Origin: UBA4582 sp038106185
Lineage (GTDB): Bacteria; Pseudomonadota; Gammaproteobacteria; Pseudomonadales; Azotimanducaceae
DNA: 64,000 nucleotides
Direction of reading: 5' to 3'
Assembly: GCA_038106185.1 (NCBI GenBank)
Contig: JAYODE010000002.1
Span: forward strand, 1-64,000
Part shown: positions 24,517-34,110 of the stretch, piece by piece
Layout of the letters: every line of letters starts with the position of its first letter
Numbering within the stretch: position 1 is the stretch's first letter
The notes under the pieces: model-generated
Database searches by the model: none
What the model was told of the DNA's origin: nothing
Seen by the model: only the letters and a program-made list of their open reading frames with translations
Program-made: the position numbers and the translations under genes

Positions 24517-25747
24517 TCAGGGCCAGCGCTGATTCAACCGATAGCCATCGACACCCAACTGCGCCAGACCGAGCAGTTCCAGCTCCACCAAACCACCGAT
24601 CAACTCTCGAGCAGAGACTTGCAACAGCTCCGCCAATCGGTCGGGTGACTGAGGCTCTAAATCCAGGACCTCGAGTAAACGAACCTGCTGAGGTGTCAGT
24701 GGTTCGCTGNNNNNNNNNNNNNNNNNNNNNNNNNNNNNNNNNNNNNNNNNNNNNNNNNNNNNNNNNNNNNNNNNNNNNNNNNNNNNNNNNNNNNNNNNNN
24801 NNNNNNNNNACAGCCTGACTACTAACAGCCTGACTACCGACAGACTGGTGATCTAAGGGTAACTCCTCCAGAATATCAGCCACATGGGCTGTCAACTTAG
24901 CCCCATCCCGCAACAATTGATGACAGCCCTCACTCAGCTTGCTAAGAACAGAACCTGGCACAGCAAAAACTTCTCGACCCTGTTCCATCGCCAGTCGTGC
25001 CGAAATCAAGGAGCCACTTTTCAACCTGGCCTCAATCACGAGCGTTCCAAGGCTTAAGCCGGTGACGAGGCGATTACGTTGGGGGAAATGGCGCGAAGCG
25101 GCAGTAGTACCCGGTGGAAACTCGGAAATGATCAGGCCATGCTCCTGGATCTGGGCATGCAGACGGGCATGCTGCGGTGGATAGACTTGATCAGGGCCGG
25201 TACCCAGTACGGCGATTGTAGCCCCACCCCTGGCAAGACTGGCTTCATGGGCCAGACCGTCGATGCCCAAGGCCATGCCACTGGTGATAGCGAGACCCAG
25301 GTCGGCTAACTGACCTACTAACCGTTGCACAACGGCCTGACCATAGCGCGTCGGGTGACGACTGCCCACAACAGCGAGCTTGGGTGCTCGAAAAATCGAC
25401 AGGTTACCGGCGCAAAATAGTCCAATCGGCGGATCGTCAATTTCTCGCAACAACGGTGGATACGCCGCGGAACCAAGCCCAATAAAGCAGTGCCCGGGTA
25501 GAGAAAGCCAAGCCAGATCATGCTCCACCCATCGCTGCAGCGACGGATCCCGCAAGCGTTTCTGCAGATCCAGGGCAGCCGCATATTTTAATCCGCAGGT
25601 GGCACCGTGCTGCGCGGCCAGAAACTGATGACAGGCAGTTCTGGCATCACCAAACAACGCCAACAGACGATGACAGACTCGTGGCTGCACGCCCGATGCG
25701 TGAATCAGTAGCAGATCATTGTACAACTGCGTTTCAGACACAGACAC
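24517..25747 (-). CDS. dprA: DNA processing protein DprA, interrupted by an assembly gap
   Basis: DprA loads RecA on incoming single-stranded DNA during natural transformation. The Rossmann-like core is complete: GSRHPTRYG, TSGMALGIDGLAHE, AVLGTGPDQVYPPQ, SEFPPGT, FPQRNRLVTGLS and KSGSLISARLA. After the gap, the true C-terminus is the winged-helix domain (SEPLTPQQVRLLEVLDLEP... ending LNQRWP, stop at 24517-24519). The flanks sum to 1131 bases, a multiple of three, so the frame is restored only if the gap is a multiple of three; the 100-N placeholder makes it look frameshifted. The linker carries a pentapeptide repeat (QSV-GSQAV-SSQAV). Confidence 0.92.
24710..24809. other. Assembly gap (100 N) inside dprA
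   Basis: Exactly 100 undetermined bases in the linker before the DprA winged-helix domain, next to 15-bp tandem repeats. Joining the flanks directly gives a continuous frame (QAV-SEPLT), so the gap may be zero or a few repeat units. Confidence 0.97.
24810..24847. repeat. 15-bp tandem repeat in the dprA linker
   Basis: ACAGCCTGACTACTA (24810-24824), ACAGCCTGACTACCG (24825-24839) and a partial ACAGACTG (24840-24847). On the coding strand each unit encodes a pentapeptide of the form S/G-S-Q-A-V, so copy-number change would not break the frame. Confidence 0.85.
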
Positions 25748-25829
25748 AGAAATAGTCCATTGGGCTCAGCCTGATCGAAAGATCCCCTAACTTAGCAGCC
25801 AGATTCAGCGTTGGTCGATAGCCAACAGC

Positions 25830-26903
25830 TTAGGGGTTTTGTAGCTTGTCGCCGACAGTGATGGGCTCTTCGGTCTGTAGCACAAGGCCATAGGACATCT
25901 TTTCAAAAACCCGGAATACCATCAACAAACCAACTCTTTCTGCCGGCAACCGAACTCGATCACCTTCGATCCTGTCACTAACCAATGCGCCCGATTTGTA
26001 GATCGCCAGGACATTACCCACCGCCAGACCAGCTTGCAGTCCGCGGTTGATCGTGACCGCCTGATTTTTGCCCACCTTGGTGGCATTGCCAACGATCGTC
26101 ATAACTGTCGCGGCCACAGGCTCTGCGGGCGCGGCAGGATAAAACACTGAATCTACTCGTCGCTCTTCTGTGGGTAAAAGGCGATCGCCAAGCCTGACCT
26201 CTGCGGCAACCGATGCCAGGCTCAGGGTCACAACCTCGTCTTTTCTGCGCAAAACGTTTCTGCGCAAAACTGTCGCAACGCCCACGTCCTGGGCCTCATA
26301 GCCAAGCACCTCCCGCGTTTCCGGATCCCGATAAATCTGGCCTGGGCGATAGACGCCATAAACAGAAGTCTCCTCAAGCCAATCTCCGCGCGCGTAGAAC
26401 TCGTCGCCAGGCCCAAAAATCATCCGATCAGACTTGTTCGCAAGGATATAAGGGGCCTGCTCTAGTGTCTCCATCTCGACGATTCGCCCAGCATTTAACA
26501 GACCCGCAATCGCATCCAGCGGAATCGCAGGAATCGCGCTGGTTAAAGGCTCCCACCTAACCCGCGGACTGGCTTTAACATTCAGTTGCGGCATTGGCGT
26601 GGCGCGCAGCGTGCGGGACTCGTCGCCCCGCGACACTGTTAGCTCGGGTTTGCCATCGACATAGCGCAGTGCGATAACATCGCCAGGAAAAATGAGGTGA
26701 GGATTCTCGATCTCGGGATTAACCTTCCAGATCTCCGGCCAGCGCCAGGCCTCTGCAAGAAACAGCGACGAAATATCCCATAAGGTATCGCCTTGCTGAA
26801 CCACGTAGCGGTCTGGATGATCAGGCGTTAGCAACCTATCTGCCGCGAGGCTGGCCTGTGCTAGCAGCAGACTGGCAGCAAAAGCGATAAGAATTTTCCT
26901 CAT
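25830..26903 (-). CDS. Exported LysM-domain protein
   Basis: A 357-residue protein with a signal peptide (MRKILIAFAASLLLAQASLA) and one LysM peptidoglycan-binding domain at about residues 33-82 (YVVQQGDTLWDISSLFL...FPGDVIAL). The remaining 270 residues have no motif I recognise. Homologues sit between def and dprA in Pseudomonas and are probably cell-envelope proteins. A perfect 15-bp duplication at 26242-26271 inserts a second VLRR(N/K) unit. Confidence 0.88.
   Translation of the reverse strand: MRKILIAFAASLLLAQASLAADRLLTPDHPDRYVVQQGDTLWDISSLFLAEAWRWPEIWKVNPEIENPHLIFPGDVIALRYVDGKPELTVSRGDESRTLRATPMPQLNVKASPRVRWEPLTSAIPAIPLDAIAGLLNAGRIVEMETLEQAPYILANKSDRMIFGPGDEFYARGDWLEETSVYGVYRPGQIYRDPETREVLGYEAQDVGVATVLRRNVLRRKDEVVTLSLASVAAEVRLGDRLLPTEERRVDSVFYPAAPAEPVAATVMTIVGNATKVGKNQAVTINRGLQAGLAVGNVLAIYKSGALVSDRIEGDRVRLPAERVGLLMVFRVFEKMSYGLVLQTEEPITVGDKLQNP
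26242..26271. repeat. Perfect 15-bp tandem duplication in the LysM gene
   Basis: TTTCTGCGCAAAACG at 26242-26256 is repeated at 26257-26271 with a mismatch only in the last base. It adds five codons in frame (VLRRN then VLRRK). Confidence 0.85.
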
Positions 26904-27045
26904 GGGGCGAATCCTATCTTTAAAATCAGTACAATAGCGGCTATCCCAATCGATGCTGCTGCGCGAAGACGAACTGAACTATCAACTCGGTCCGATTGTT
27001 ATAGGCAAAAGTTGAACTCTTACTATAGGTATCTCACTAACAATT

Positions 27046-27549
27046 ATGGCGCTACTGAACATATTGGAATTCCCAGATCCTCGGCTGAGAACGGTCGCGG
27101 TCCCGGTCAAAGACGTCAACGGGACCATTGCCACACTCGCCGATAACATGCTTGAGACCATGTATGCCGCACCGGGTATCGGCTTGGCTGCAAGCCAGGT
27201 CAATATGCACCTGAGAATGCTGGTGGTTGATGTCTCCGAGGACAATTCGTCTCCACTGGTACTGATTAATCCAGAAATCGTTGCACGTGAGGGTGAAATT
27301 CAGACGAACGAGGGTTGTTTATCGATACCCGGCTACTTCGAGCCCGTGTTTCGATCGGCAACCATTCAAGTTAACTCGATTGATCGCGAAGGCAATCCAT
27401 TCAGCTTGACAGCGAAAGACCTGCTTGCTGTCTGCATTCAGCATGAAATGGACCATCTGGAAGGCAAACTCTTTGTCGATTATATCTCCAATACTAAACG
27501 ACAAATGATTCGCAAGAAATTGCTCAAGCAGCGCAAACACCGTGATTAG
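27046..27549 (+). CDS. def: Peptide deformylase
   Basis: A 167-residue metalloenzyme that removes the formyl group from nascent proteins. All three family motifs are present: GIGLAASQV (motif 1), EGCLSIPG with the cysteine metal ligand (motif 2) and QHEMDHLEG with HExxH (motif 3). It is the first gene of a plus-strand operon with fmt 9 bp later, so the enzymes that add and remove the formyl group are expressed together. It is divergent from the LysM gene across 142 bp. Confidence 0.96.
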   Translation: MALLNILEFPDPRLRTVAVPVKDVNGTIATLADNMLETMYAAPGIGLAASQVNMHLRMLVVDVSEDNSSPLVLINPEIVAREGEIQTNEGCLSIPGYFEPVFRSATIQVNSIDREGNPFSLTAKDLLAVCIQHEMDHLEGKLFVDYISNTKRQMIRKKLLKQRKHRD

Positions 27550-27558
27550 GTCGCGAGC

Positions 27559-28509
27559 TTGAAACTGCTATTTGCCGGCACCCCGGCGTTCGCGGCAAAA
27601 CATCTCGAGGTCCTGCTCGCCAGTGAACACCAGGTGATTGGCGTCATCACGCAACCGGACAAACCGGGCAAGCGGGGCAAACAACCCGTCCCTTGTGCGG
27701 TGAAACGTCTGGCAGACCAGCACGACTTACCCGTCTTGCAGCCCACCCGACTGCGCCTGAGTGACATAGCACATCTCGATGCTGACCTAATGGTCGTGGT
27801 TGCTTACGGTCAGATACTCAAGCCTGACGTTCTGGCATTCCCGCGTTTCGGTTGCATCAATGTACACGCCTCGCTGCTGCCCCGCTGGCGGGGCGCGGCA
27901 CCGATTCAACGGGCAATCCTCGCCGGCGATACTGAGTCCGGAGTCTGCATTATCCAGATGGACGAGGGCCTGGACACAGGAGACGTGTTAGTCCGCACCA
28001 AGACCCATCTAGTCCCGAACGAGACCAGTCAGAGTTTGGCTGACAAACTGAGCACACTGGGTCCGGAAGCTCTGTTGAAGGCCATCGCTCAAATTGCCTC
28101 GCATACTGCTCGACCCGAACCACAACCAGCCGGGGCAACCTATGCGCACAAGATAGACAAGCAAGAGGCGCGCATCGATTGGTCCAGTACAGCCAGCGAC
28201 ATAGAGCGACAGGTCAGAGGCTTCAACCCAGAGCCCATCGCGTTTACTGAGCTGCAGGACTTGAGGGTCAAAATTTGGGCGGCTGAGTGCGATAACGCTG
28301 ATACGACCCCATCGCAAGCTACCGTCAAAACTGCGCCTTCGGGGGAAATACTCGCCGTCTCTAAACGCGGAGTGCTGGTCGCTTGCGGCACTGGCGAACT
28401 CTGGCTAACCGCTGTCCAGCTGCCACTGGGCAAGGGCAGCATCCTCACCGGTGCCGATATAATGAACGCCCGCAAAGCCCTGTTTGCGGTCGGCGCGAAG
28501 TTCGTCTGA
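27559..28509 (+). CDS. fmt: Methionyl-tRNA formyltransferase
   Basis: A 316-residue enzyme that formylates initiator Met-tRNA with 10-formyltetrahydrofolate. It begins at TTG 27559 (KLLFAGTPAFAAKHLE). The catalytic Asn-His pair is in CINVHASLLPRWRGAAPIQ (about 104-122) and the conserved aspartate in MDEGLDTGDVL; the C-terminal OB-like domain follows from about residue 205. The stop overlaps the rsmB start (TGATG). Confidence 0.95.
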   Translation: MKLLFAGTPAFAAKHLEVLLASEHQVIGVITQPDKPGKRGKQPVPCAVKRLADQHDLPVLQPTRLRLSDIAHLDADLMVVVAYGQILKPDVLAFPRFGCINVHASLLPRWRGAAPIQRAILAGDTESGVCIIQMDEGLDTGDVLVRTKTHLVPNETSQSLADKLSTLGPEALLKAIAQIASHTARPEPQPAGATYAHKIDKQEARIDWSSTASDIERQVRGFNPEPIAFTELQDLRVKIWAAECDNADTTPSQATVKTAPSGEILAVSKRGVLVACGTGELWLTAVQLPLGKGSILTGADIMNARKALFAVGAKFV

Positions 28510-29780
28510 TGCAAGAGTACCAGAGCGCAGTAAAAGTACTGAACGCAGTGATCACTGAGGGCAAGTCTATGGACGACCTCTTCAGTAGCACCGATTCAGC
28601 GCTCAGCAAACAAATCAGCTATGGGGTCATCCGCGACTACTACCATCTGAATGCCCTCATTGCTCAACTGGTGAAAAAACCCTTGGTAGGCAAAAATATC
28701 AATGTTCACCTCTTGCTCTTAGCGGGTATCTATAGTGTCAACCAACTGAATCGACCGGTACATGCCAGTGTCAATGCGGCGGTAAGTGCGACTGCGGGAC
28801 TCAAAATCGCCTGGGCCAAAGGACTCGTCAACGGCGTACTGCGGCAGTATTCGCGAAACCAGCAGGCCATTGAAGCCACTGTCGCAGACGATGAGCAATC
28901 CCGCTTTAACCACCCGCAATGGCTTATCAACAGAATCAGCAAGGCTTGGCCGGACCAACTGGGACGCATCACCAGCGCGAATAATGCCAGACCACCGATG
29001 ACCCTGCGCGTCAATCAGCAACGGCTCACTCGCCGCGACTACCTAGCGCTTCTGGCTGAACAGAACATCAGTGCTCGCCCGGCACCCTACGCGCCTTCGG
29101 CAATTTATCTAGACGCCCCGATTAGCGTGAGCCAGTTACCGGAATTCGAGCGCGGCTATGCCAGCGTTCAGGACGAAGCTTCACAATTGGCGGCCGGTCT
29201 GCTGGCGCCTGATCGAGGAATGCGAGTGCTAGATGCTTGTGCAGCCCCAGGTGGCAAGACCAGCCATCTTCTTGAGTCTTTTCCCGATATCTCTCTCACT
29301 GCGCTTGACGTGGACGCGCATCGATTGGCCAGCGTTGAACACAATTTAAAGCGTCTCGGGCTGCAAGCCCAATGCGTCGCCTTCGACTTGCGGGAATTTA
29401 AACCCGAGGCCGGCTATCACCGGATTTTACTCGACGCGCCCTGCTCGGCAACCGGCATCATTCGGCGTCACCCGGATATTAAGTTGCTGCGCAGAAATTC
29501 AGATATTGCTAAGCTGGCGGCAACTCAGCTTGAGCTGCTTAGCGCTGCTTGGGCACTGTTAGAACCTGGCGGCATGTTGGTCTATTCCACATGCTCGATA
29601 TTGCCAACTGAAAATGAAGATGTCATGAGTCAATTTTGCACAGCGACCAGCGACGCAGTCTTGATGCCTATAGATGCCGAATGGGGCCATCGCCAGACGT
29701 TAGGCAGGCAACTATTACCGGACTTGCAGACCCACGACGGTTTTTATTACGCACGAGTCGTAAAGGCCATTAGCTCATGA
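28509..29780 (+). CDS. rsmB: 16S rRNA m5C967 methyltransferase
   Basis: A 423-residue SAM-dependent methyltransferase. The N-terminal NusB-like RNA-binding domain (about 1-135) is followed by the Rossmann domain with motif I VLDACAAPGGKTSHLL, the motif IV catalytic cysteine region LLDAPCSATGIIRRHPD and the second cysteine in VYSTCSILPTENED. I start at ATG 28509 (MQEYQSAVKVLNAV), which overlaps the fmt stop. It ends in an ATGA overlap with trkA. Confidence 0.94.
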   Translation: MQEYQSAVKVLNAVITEGKSMDDLFSSTDSALSKQISYGVIRDYYHLNALIAQLVKKPLVGKNINVHLLLLAGIYSVNQLNRPVHASVNAAVSATAGLKIAWAKGLVNGVLRQYSRNQQAIEATVADDEQSRFNHPQWLINRISKAWPDQLGRITSANNARPPMTLRVNQQRLTRRDYLALLAEQNISARPAPYAPSAIYLDAPISVSQLPEFERGYASVQDEASQLAAGLLAPDRGMRVLDACAAPGGKTSHLLESFPDISLTALDVDAHRLASVEHNLKRLGLQAQCVAFDLREFKPEAGYHRILLDAPCSATGIIRRHPDIKLLRRNSDIAKLAATQLELLSAAWALLEPGGMLVYSTCSILPTENEDVMSQFCTATSDAVLMPIDAEWGHRQTLGRQLLPDLQTHDGFYYARVVKAISS

Positions 29781-31147
29781 AGATCATTATTCTCGGCGCT
29801 GGCGAGGTCGGCGGCAATCTCGCTCAAAACCTGACGAAAGAAGCCAGTGATATCACGGTGGTCGATCACGATGCGGATAGGTTGCGGGCCTTACAGGACC
29901 GTTTTGATATTCGAACCGTTCGCGGTATGGGTTCTCACCCTGACGTTCTGCGTCAAGCCGGTGCTGAAGATGCTGATATGCTGATTGCCGTCACCAATAG
30001 CGATGAGGTGAATATGGTCGCCTGTCAAGTGGCTTATTCTGTCTTTCACACGCCGACCAAGATCGCTCGAATTCGCTCTACGACTTATCTCGAATATGGT
30101 GTTTTTCGCAACGAAGCTGTTCCCGTTGATTTTCTGGTCAACCCTGAGCAAATCGTCACTCATGATATTCGTCGTCTGATTGACAATCCTGGCGCTCTGC
30201 AGGTCATGGACTTTGCCGACGGTCAGGTGCAGCTTGTCGGTATCAAGGCGCACTATGGGGGCCCCTTGGTAGACCAGGAATTACGTTACCTGCGCCAGCA
30301 CATGCCGACTGTCGATACCCGCGTAGCAGCAATCTTTCGCAAAAATCGACCGATCACGCCTCAAGGTGACACCATTATCGAGGCGGATGACGAAGTGTTC
30401 TTCATCGCTGCGGCCGCCGATATTCAGGCGGTCATGAGTGAGATGCGGCAAACCGAAAGACCCAATCGCCGTTTGATTATTGCCGGTGGAGGCCATATCG
30501 GCCTGGGACTGGCGCGCGCGCTGGAACATCGCTACGGGGTGCGCGTGATAGAGCGCAGCCGGCAACGCTGTTACGAGTTGTCTGAATCTTTGGACAGAGC
30601 CATCGTTCTGGCTGGAGATGCGTCTGACAGAGAACTTCTGCTGGAAGAGAACATCGAGGAAACTGACGTCTTCTGCGCTGTGACCAATGATGATGAAGCT
30701 AACATCATGTCGGCGATGCTGGCAAAAAGTCTGGGTGCCCGCAAAGTCATCGCTTTGATCAACAATCCCGCTTACGTGGATCTGATTGAAGGCAGTAATA
30801 TCGATATCGCGATATCACCACAACAAGCAACCTTGGGCAGCATCCTGACCCACATTCGTCGAGGCGACGTAGTCCGAGTCCACTCACTCCGCCGTGGTGC
30901 AGCCGAGGCCATTGAAGCCATCGCTCATGGTGATCGTAAAAGCTCAAAGGTAGTGGGACGACGAATCGAGGAAATCGCTTTGCCACCGGGCGCTAACATC
31001 GGCGCCATCGTTAGGGGCCAAGACGTCATCATCGCACACGATGATATCATCGTTGAATCCGATGACCATTTAATCCTGTTTATGGTCGATAAAAGCCGAA
31101 TCTCTGAAGTCGAAAAGCTGTTTCAGGCACCCTTCACCTTTTTTTGA
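29777..31147 (+). CDS. trkA: Trk potassium uptake regulator TrkA
   Basis: A 456-residue peripheral membrane protein with two tandem RCK modules, each an NAD(H)-binding Rossmann domain (IILGAGEVGGNLAQNL at the start and IIAGGGHIGLGLARAL at about 234) plus a TrkA-C domain. It gates the TrkH channel in response to nucleotides. The ATG overlaps the rsmB stop (ATGA), and trkH follows 9 bp later. The fmt-rsmB-trkA order is the same as in E. coli. Confidence 0.96.
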   Translation: MKIIILGAGEVGGNLAQNLTKEASDITVVDHDADRLRALQDRFDIRTVRGMGSHPDVLRQAGAEDADMLIAVTNSDEVNMVACQVAYSVFHTPTKIARIRSTTYLEYGVFRNEAVPVDFLVNPEQIVTHDIRRLIDNPGALQVMDFADGQVQLVGIKAHYGGPLVDQELRYLRQHMPTVDTRVAAIFRKNRPITPQGDTIIEADDEVFFIAAAADIQAVMSEMRQTERPNRRLIIAGGGHIGLGLARALEHRYGVRVIERSRQRCYELSESLDRAIVLAGDASDRELLLEENIEETDVFCAVTNDDEANIMSAMLAKSLGARKVIALINNPAYVDLIEGSNIDIAISPQQATLGSILTHIRRGDVVRVHSLRRGAAEAIEAIAHGDRKSSKVVGRRIEEIALPPGANIGAIVRGQDVIIAHDDIIVESDDHLILFMVDKSRISEVEKLFQAPFTFF

Positions 31148-31156
31148 CGGTCAAAG

Positions 31157-32605
31157 ATGCATATACAAATCGCCTTCAGAATACTTGGCAGCCTACTGAT
31201 GATCTTCAGTTTGACGATGCTGCCGCCCATCCTGGTTTCATGGATCTTCGCTGACGGCGTCAGCATCATTTTTATCGATACGTTCATTCTGACCTTTACC
31301 GCCGGCGCAGTCTTCTTTGGCTTGTTTCGAAATCATCAGCAGGAGATGCGAACCAAAGATGGCTTTCTTATCACCTTCCTCTTCTATATGGCACTGGGTT
31401 GCTTTGGCGCAATTCCCATGGTTCAGGAAGAGGGTATCCATCTAAGCTGGGCCGATGCACTGTTCGAGTCCTTTTCAGGGCTAACGACCACCGGCGCTAC
31501 CGTCATCACCGGTATTGATGAGTTACCGGCGTCGATTCTTTTCTATCGCCAGCAGCTGCAATGGCTTGGTGGTATGGGCATTATTGTCCTGGCCGTCGCT
31601 ATACTGCCCATGTTGGGTATCGGCGGCATGCAACTCTACCGAGCGGAGACGCCGGGACCGCTTAAAGACAGCAAGCTGACGCCACGAATCAAGCACACTG
31701 CCGTCGCCTTGTGGTCCATTTATATCGGGCTCACGGTTGCCTGCGCGGTGGCTTACTGGGCCGCCGGCATGTCACTATTTGATGCGATCTGTCACAGTTT
31801 TTCCACTATCGCGATCGGTGGTTTTTCGACCCATGATGCAAGCATCGGCTACTTCGACTCCTTCGCGATCGAGATGGTCGCGATGTTTTTTATGGTGCTC
31901 GCTGGCATCAACTTTGGGCTACACTTTTTCGCCTGGAAGGAGCGTTCCATATTGCACTATCTGCGTGATGACGAGGTGCTGTTCTATTTGTTTTTACTGG
32001 TGGGCGGCACGGGTATCGTCGCTGCCGGCCTGATTACATTCGGTACTTATGACGTTGCGCCCGCATTCCGCTTTGCCGCGTTCGAGGTTGTTTCTGTCTT
32101 TACAACCACCGGCTACGCTACCGCTGACTTCAGCGCTTGGCCAAATATGCTGCCATTTCTGGTGTTTTTTGGCGCTTTTACCGGCGCCTGTGCTGGATCA
32201 ACCGGTGGTGGTATGAAGGTCATGCGCGTCATGCTGATCTGTAAACAGGGCATTAGAGAAATTCATCGATTAATCCACCCCAACGCTATTTTTCCCATAA
32301 AGCTCAATCATCGCCCCGTATCCTCTGGCATCATTGAGTCCGTCTGGGGCTTCTTTTCTATTTACGTGGTGATTTTCTTATTTATGCTACTGGCCATCAT
32401 GGCCTGTGGCCTGGATTTTATCAGTGCATTTTCTGCCGTCGGTGCGACGATCAATAACCTCGGTCCTGGACTCGGCAGCGTCGCTTATCACTATGGTGAC
32501 ATTAGCGATACTGCCAAATTTATTTTGTGCTTTTCGATGATGCTCGGACGCCTCGAAATCTTTACATTGTTGGTGCTTTTTACGCCCATGTTCTGGCGCA
32601 AATAA
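31157..32605 (+). CDS. trkH: Potassium transporter TrkH
   Basis: A 482-residue channel-like subunit of the Trk K+ uptake system, with the four membrane-pore-membrane repeats of the family. Filter-loop segments visible are FSGLTTTGATVITG, FSTIAIGGFSTHD, TTTGYATADF and SAVGATINNLGPGLG, each with the key glycine. It directly follows trkA, so a complete Trk system is encoded. It is convergent with the acyltransferase gene, with 9 bp between the stops. Confidence 0.96.
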   Translation: MHIQIAFRILGSLLMIFSLTMLPPILVSWIFADGVSIIFIDTFILTFTAGAVFFGLFRNHQQEMRTKDGFLITFLFYMALGCFGAIPMVQEEGIHLSWADALFESFSGLTTTGATVITGIDELPASILFYRQQLQWLGGMGIIVLAVAILPMLGIGGMQLYRAETPGPLKDSKLTPRIKHTAVALWSIYIGLTVACAVAYWAAGMSLFDAICHSFSTIAIGGFSTHDASIGYFDSFAIEMVAMFFMVLAGINFGLHFFAWKERSILHYLRDDEVLFYLFLLVGGTGIVAAGLITFGTYDVAPAFRFAAFEVVSVFTTTGYATADFSAWPNMLPFLVFFGAFTGACAGSTGGGMKVMRVMLICKQGIREIHRLIHPNAIFPIKLNHRPVSSGIIESVWGFFSIYVVIFLFMLLAIMACGLDFISAFSAVGATINNLGPGLGSVAYHYGDISDTAKFILCFSMMLGRLEIFTLLVLFTPMFWRK

Positions 32606-32614
32606 GACACCCGG

Positions 32615-33526
32615 TCAGTACAAGGGTAAGGTTCCTTCCGGGTATCGTCGAAAGCGCTTATATTCCCACTGGTATTGAGCCGGATCGACTCGAACACAGT
32701 TTTCGATACTGCGGTTTATCGCCAGCATGGACTGCAAAGGGTCCTTCGCATAAATGTCCGGATCAGGAAGGCCGAACCGAATGGTGAACCCCTGACTCGC
32801 AGGCTGCCGAATAACCATACAGGTGATGACTCTGGCACCCGTTTTCTGAGTCAGGCGAGTCAATAGCCGATCCGTAAAAGCCGGCTGGCCAAAAAAGGGG
32901 ATGAAGTCGCCGCTACTGGGGACCTGGTCAGGCAAGATCGTGACGACCTGCCCCTCCTGCAAGCACCGATACAGCTGAGCAATACCGGCCCGATTGGTCG
33001 GCACCATGTCGTTACCAAAATTCTTCCTGACTGCTGCCATGATGGGTTTTAAGTACGCTTTTTCCGGCGGTTGGTAAAGCGCCGTCATAGGTTGTCGGCC
33101 AGCAAAGAAAACATTGAGAAGTTCCCAGTTTCCAAAGTGGGGTAACAGAATGATGACGCCTTTTCCCTGTGCAAAGGCATCATCCAACAGGGACACGCCC
33201 TTCACTTCGCTAATCCAACGCTCTATGCGTGGCCGCGACCCGAGCCAGATCGCCGGCGTTTCCATGACAGTTTGCCCCATATGCTGCAACCGGCGCTTAA
33301 CAAACTCATCTCGCTTCACAGCACTCGGAAACATACTGCAGGCGTCGAGGTTAATCTCCGTCACTGTCGCTGCGCGGGTCCGCAGCAGGAACATGCCAAT
33401 GCCGAGCAGCCTGCCGAGCCACTGACTGACGCGCAGAGGCAACCTTGCCAGACACTGGAGCAAGAAATACAACATCGCAACCTTGACAGGATTCGAGGAG
33501 TCCTGGGCGTTCATGCGCTGGCTCAT
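32615..33526 (-). CDS. Lipid A biosynthesis acyltransferase, LpxL/HtrB family
   Basis: A 303-residue inner-membrane acyltransferase that adds a secondary acyl chain to lipid A. An N-terminal hydrophobic helix (about 15-40) precedes the catalytic HFGNWE (H-x4-E) motif in ILLPHFGNWELL (about 126-137), followed by the conserved VPTNRAG and LPDQVPSSGDFIPFFG segments. The ATG at 33526 overlaps the tag stop (ATGA), so translation is coupled. The acyl chain length cannot be told from sequence. In Pseudomonas the same gene pair sits near oriC. Confidence 0.91.
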   Translation of the reverse strand: MSQRMNAQDSSNPVKVAMLYFLLQCLARLPLRVSQWLGRLLGIGMFLLRTRAATVTEINLDACSMFPSAVKRDEFVKRRLQHMGQTVMETPAIWLGSRPRIERWISEVKGVSLLDDAFAQGKGVIILLPHFGNWELLNVFFAGRQPMTALYQPPEKAYLKPIMAAVRKNFGNDMVPTNRAGIAQLYRCLQEGQVVTILPDQVPSSGDFIPFFGQPAFTDRLLTRLTQKTGARVITCMVIRQPASQGFTIRFGLPDPDIYAKDPLQSMLAINRSIENCVRVDPAQYQWEYKRFRRYPEGTLPLY

Positions 33527-34110
33527 GGGCTGGCCGCCGCACATTCGACGTGACGATAACAGGAAACAAGATGATCGTTTACCATGCCGGTCGCCTGCAT
33601 CAGCGCATAACAAATCGTGCTACCAACAAACTTGAAGCCATCGGCTTTTAAGCGCTTGCTGAGAATATCCGAGACTCGAGTATTGGCGGGCACCTGCGCG
33701 CTGGCGGTATATTGGTTTTGTATCGGCCGACCATCAACCACATCCCAAAGATAGTCGCTGAATCTAACACCTGCGGCTTCCATGTCGAGATATCGACGGG
33801 CATTGATAATGAAACTATCGATTTTTAGTCGATTTCTAACGATGCCTGGGTTCGCGAGCAATTCCGCTTTTTTTTCATCACCATAGCGAGCAATCACTGC
33901 CGGATCGAACCCGTCAAATGCCAACTGGTAGTTTTGCCGCTTGCGCAATATCGTAATCCAGCTGAGCCCAGCCTGAGCACCTTCTAGCAGCAAAAACTCA
34001 AACAGGCGTTGATCATCAAATTCCGGATAACCCCACACCTCATCATGATATCTCAGATAGAGTTCGTCACCCTGACACCATTCACATCGCTTTACTTCAT
34101 CAGTTCTCAC
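33523..34110 (-). CDS. tag: 3-methyladenine DNA glycosylase I
   Basis: A 195-residue base-excision repair enzyme that removes 3-methyladenine. Typical Tag segments: RCEWCQGDELYLRYHDEVWG at the N-terminus (a zinc-site cysteine and the base-pocket residues), LEGAQAGLSWITILRKR and NRLKIDSFIINARRYL, and the C-terminal VGSTICYALMQATGMVNDH. I use GTG 34110 because AGAGGG lies 7 bases upstream and the residues before it do not resemble the family. Confidence 0.93.
   Translation of the reverse strand: MRTDEVKRCEWCQGDELYLRYHDEVWGYPEFDDQRLFEFLLLEGAQAGLSWITILRKRQNYQLAFDGFDPAVIARYGDEKKAELLANPGIVRNRLKIDSFIINARRYLDMEAAGVRFSDYLWDVVDGRPIQNQYTASAQVPANTRVSDILSKRLKADGFKFVGSTICYALMQATGMVNDHLVSCYRHVECAAASP

Noticed and set aside
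24470..25747. dprA as a frameshifted pseudogene
   Set aside because: The frame break comes from the 100-N placeholder; the true C-terminal winged-helix domain is intact in the frame expected for a gap that is a multiple of three.
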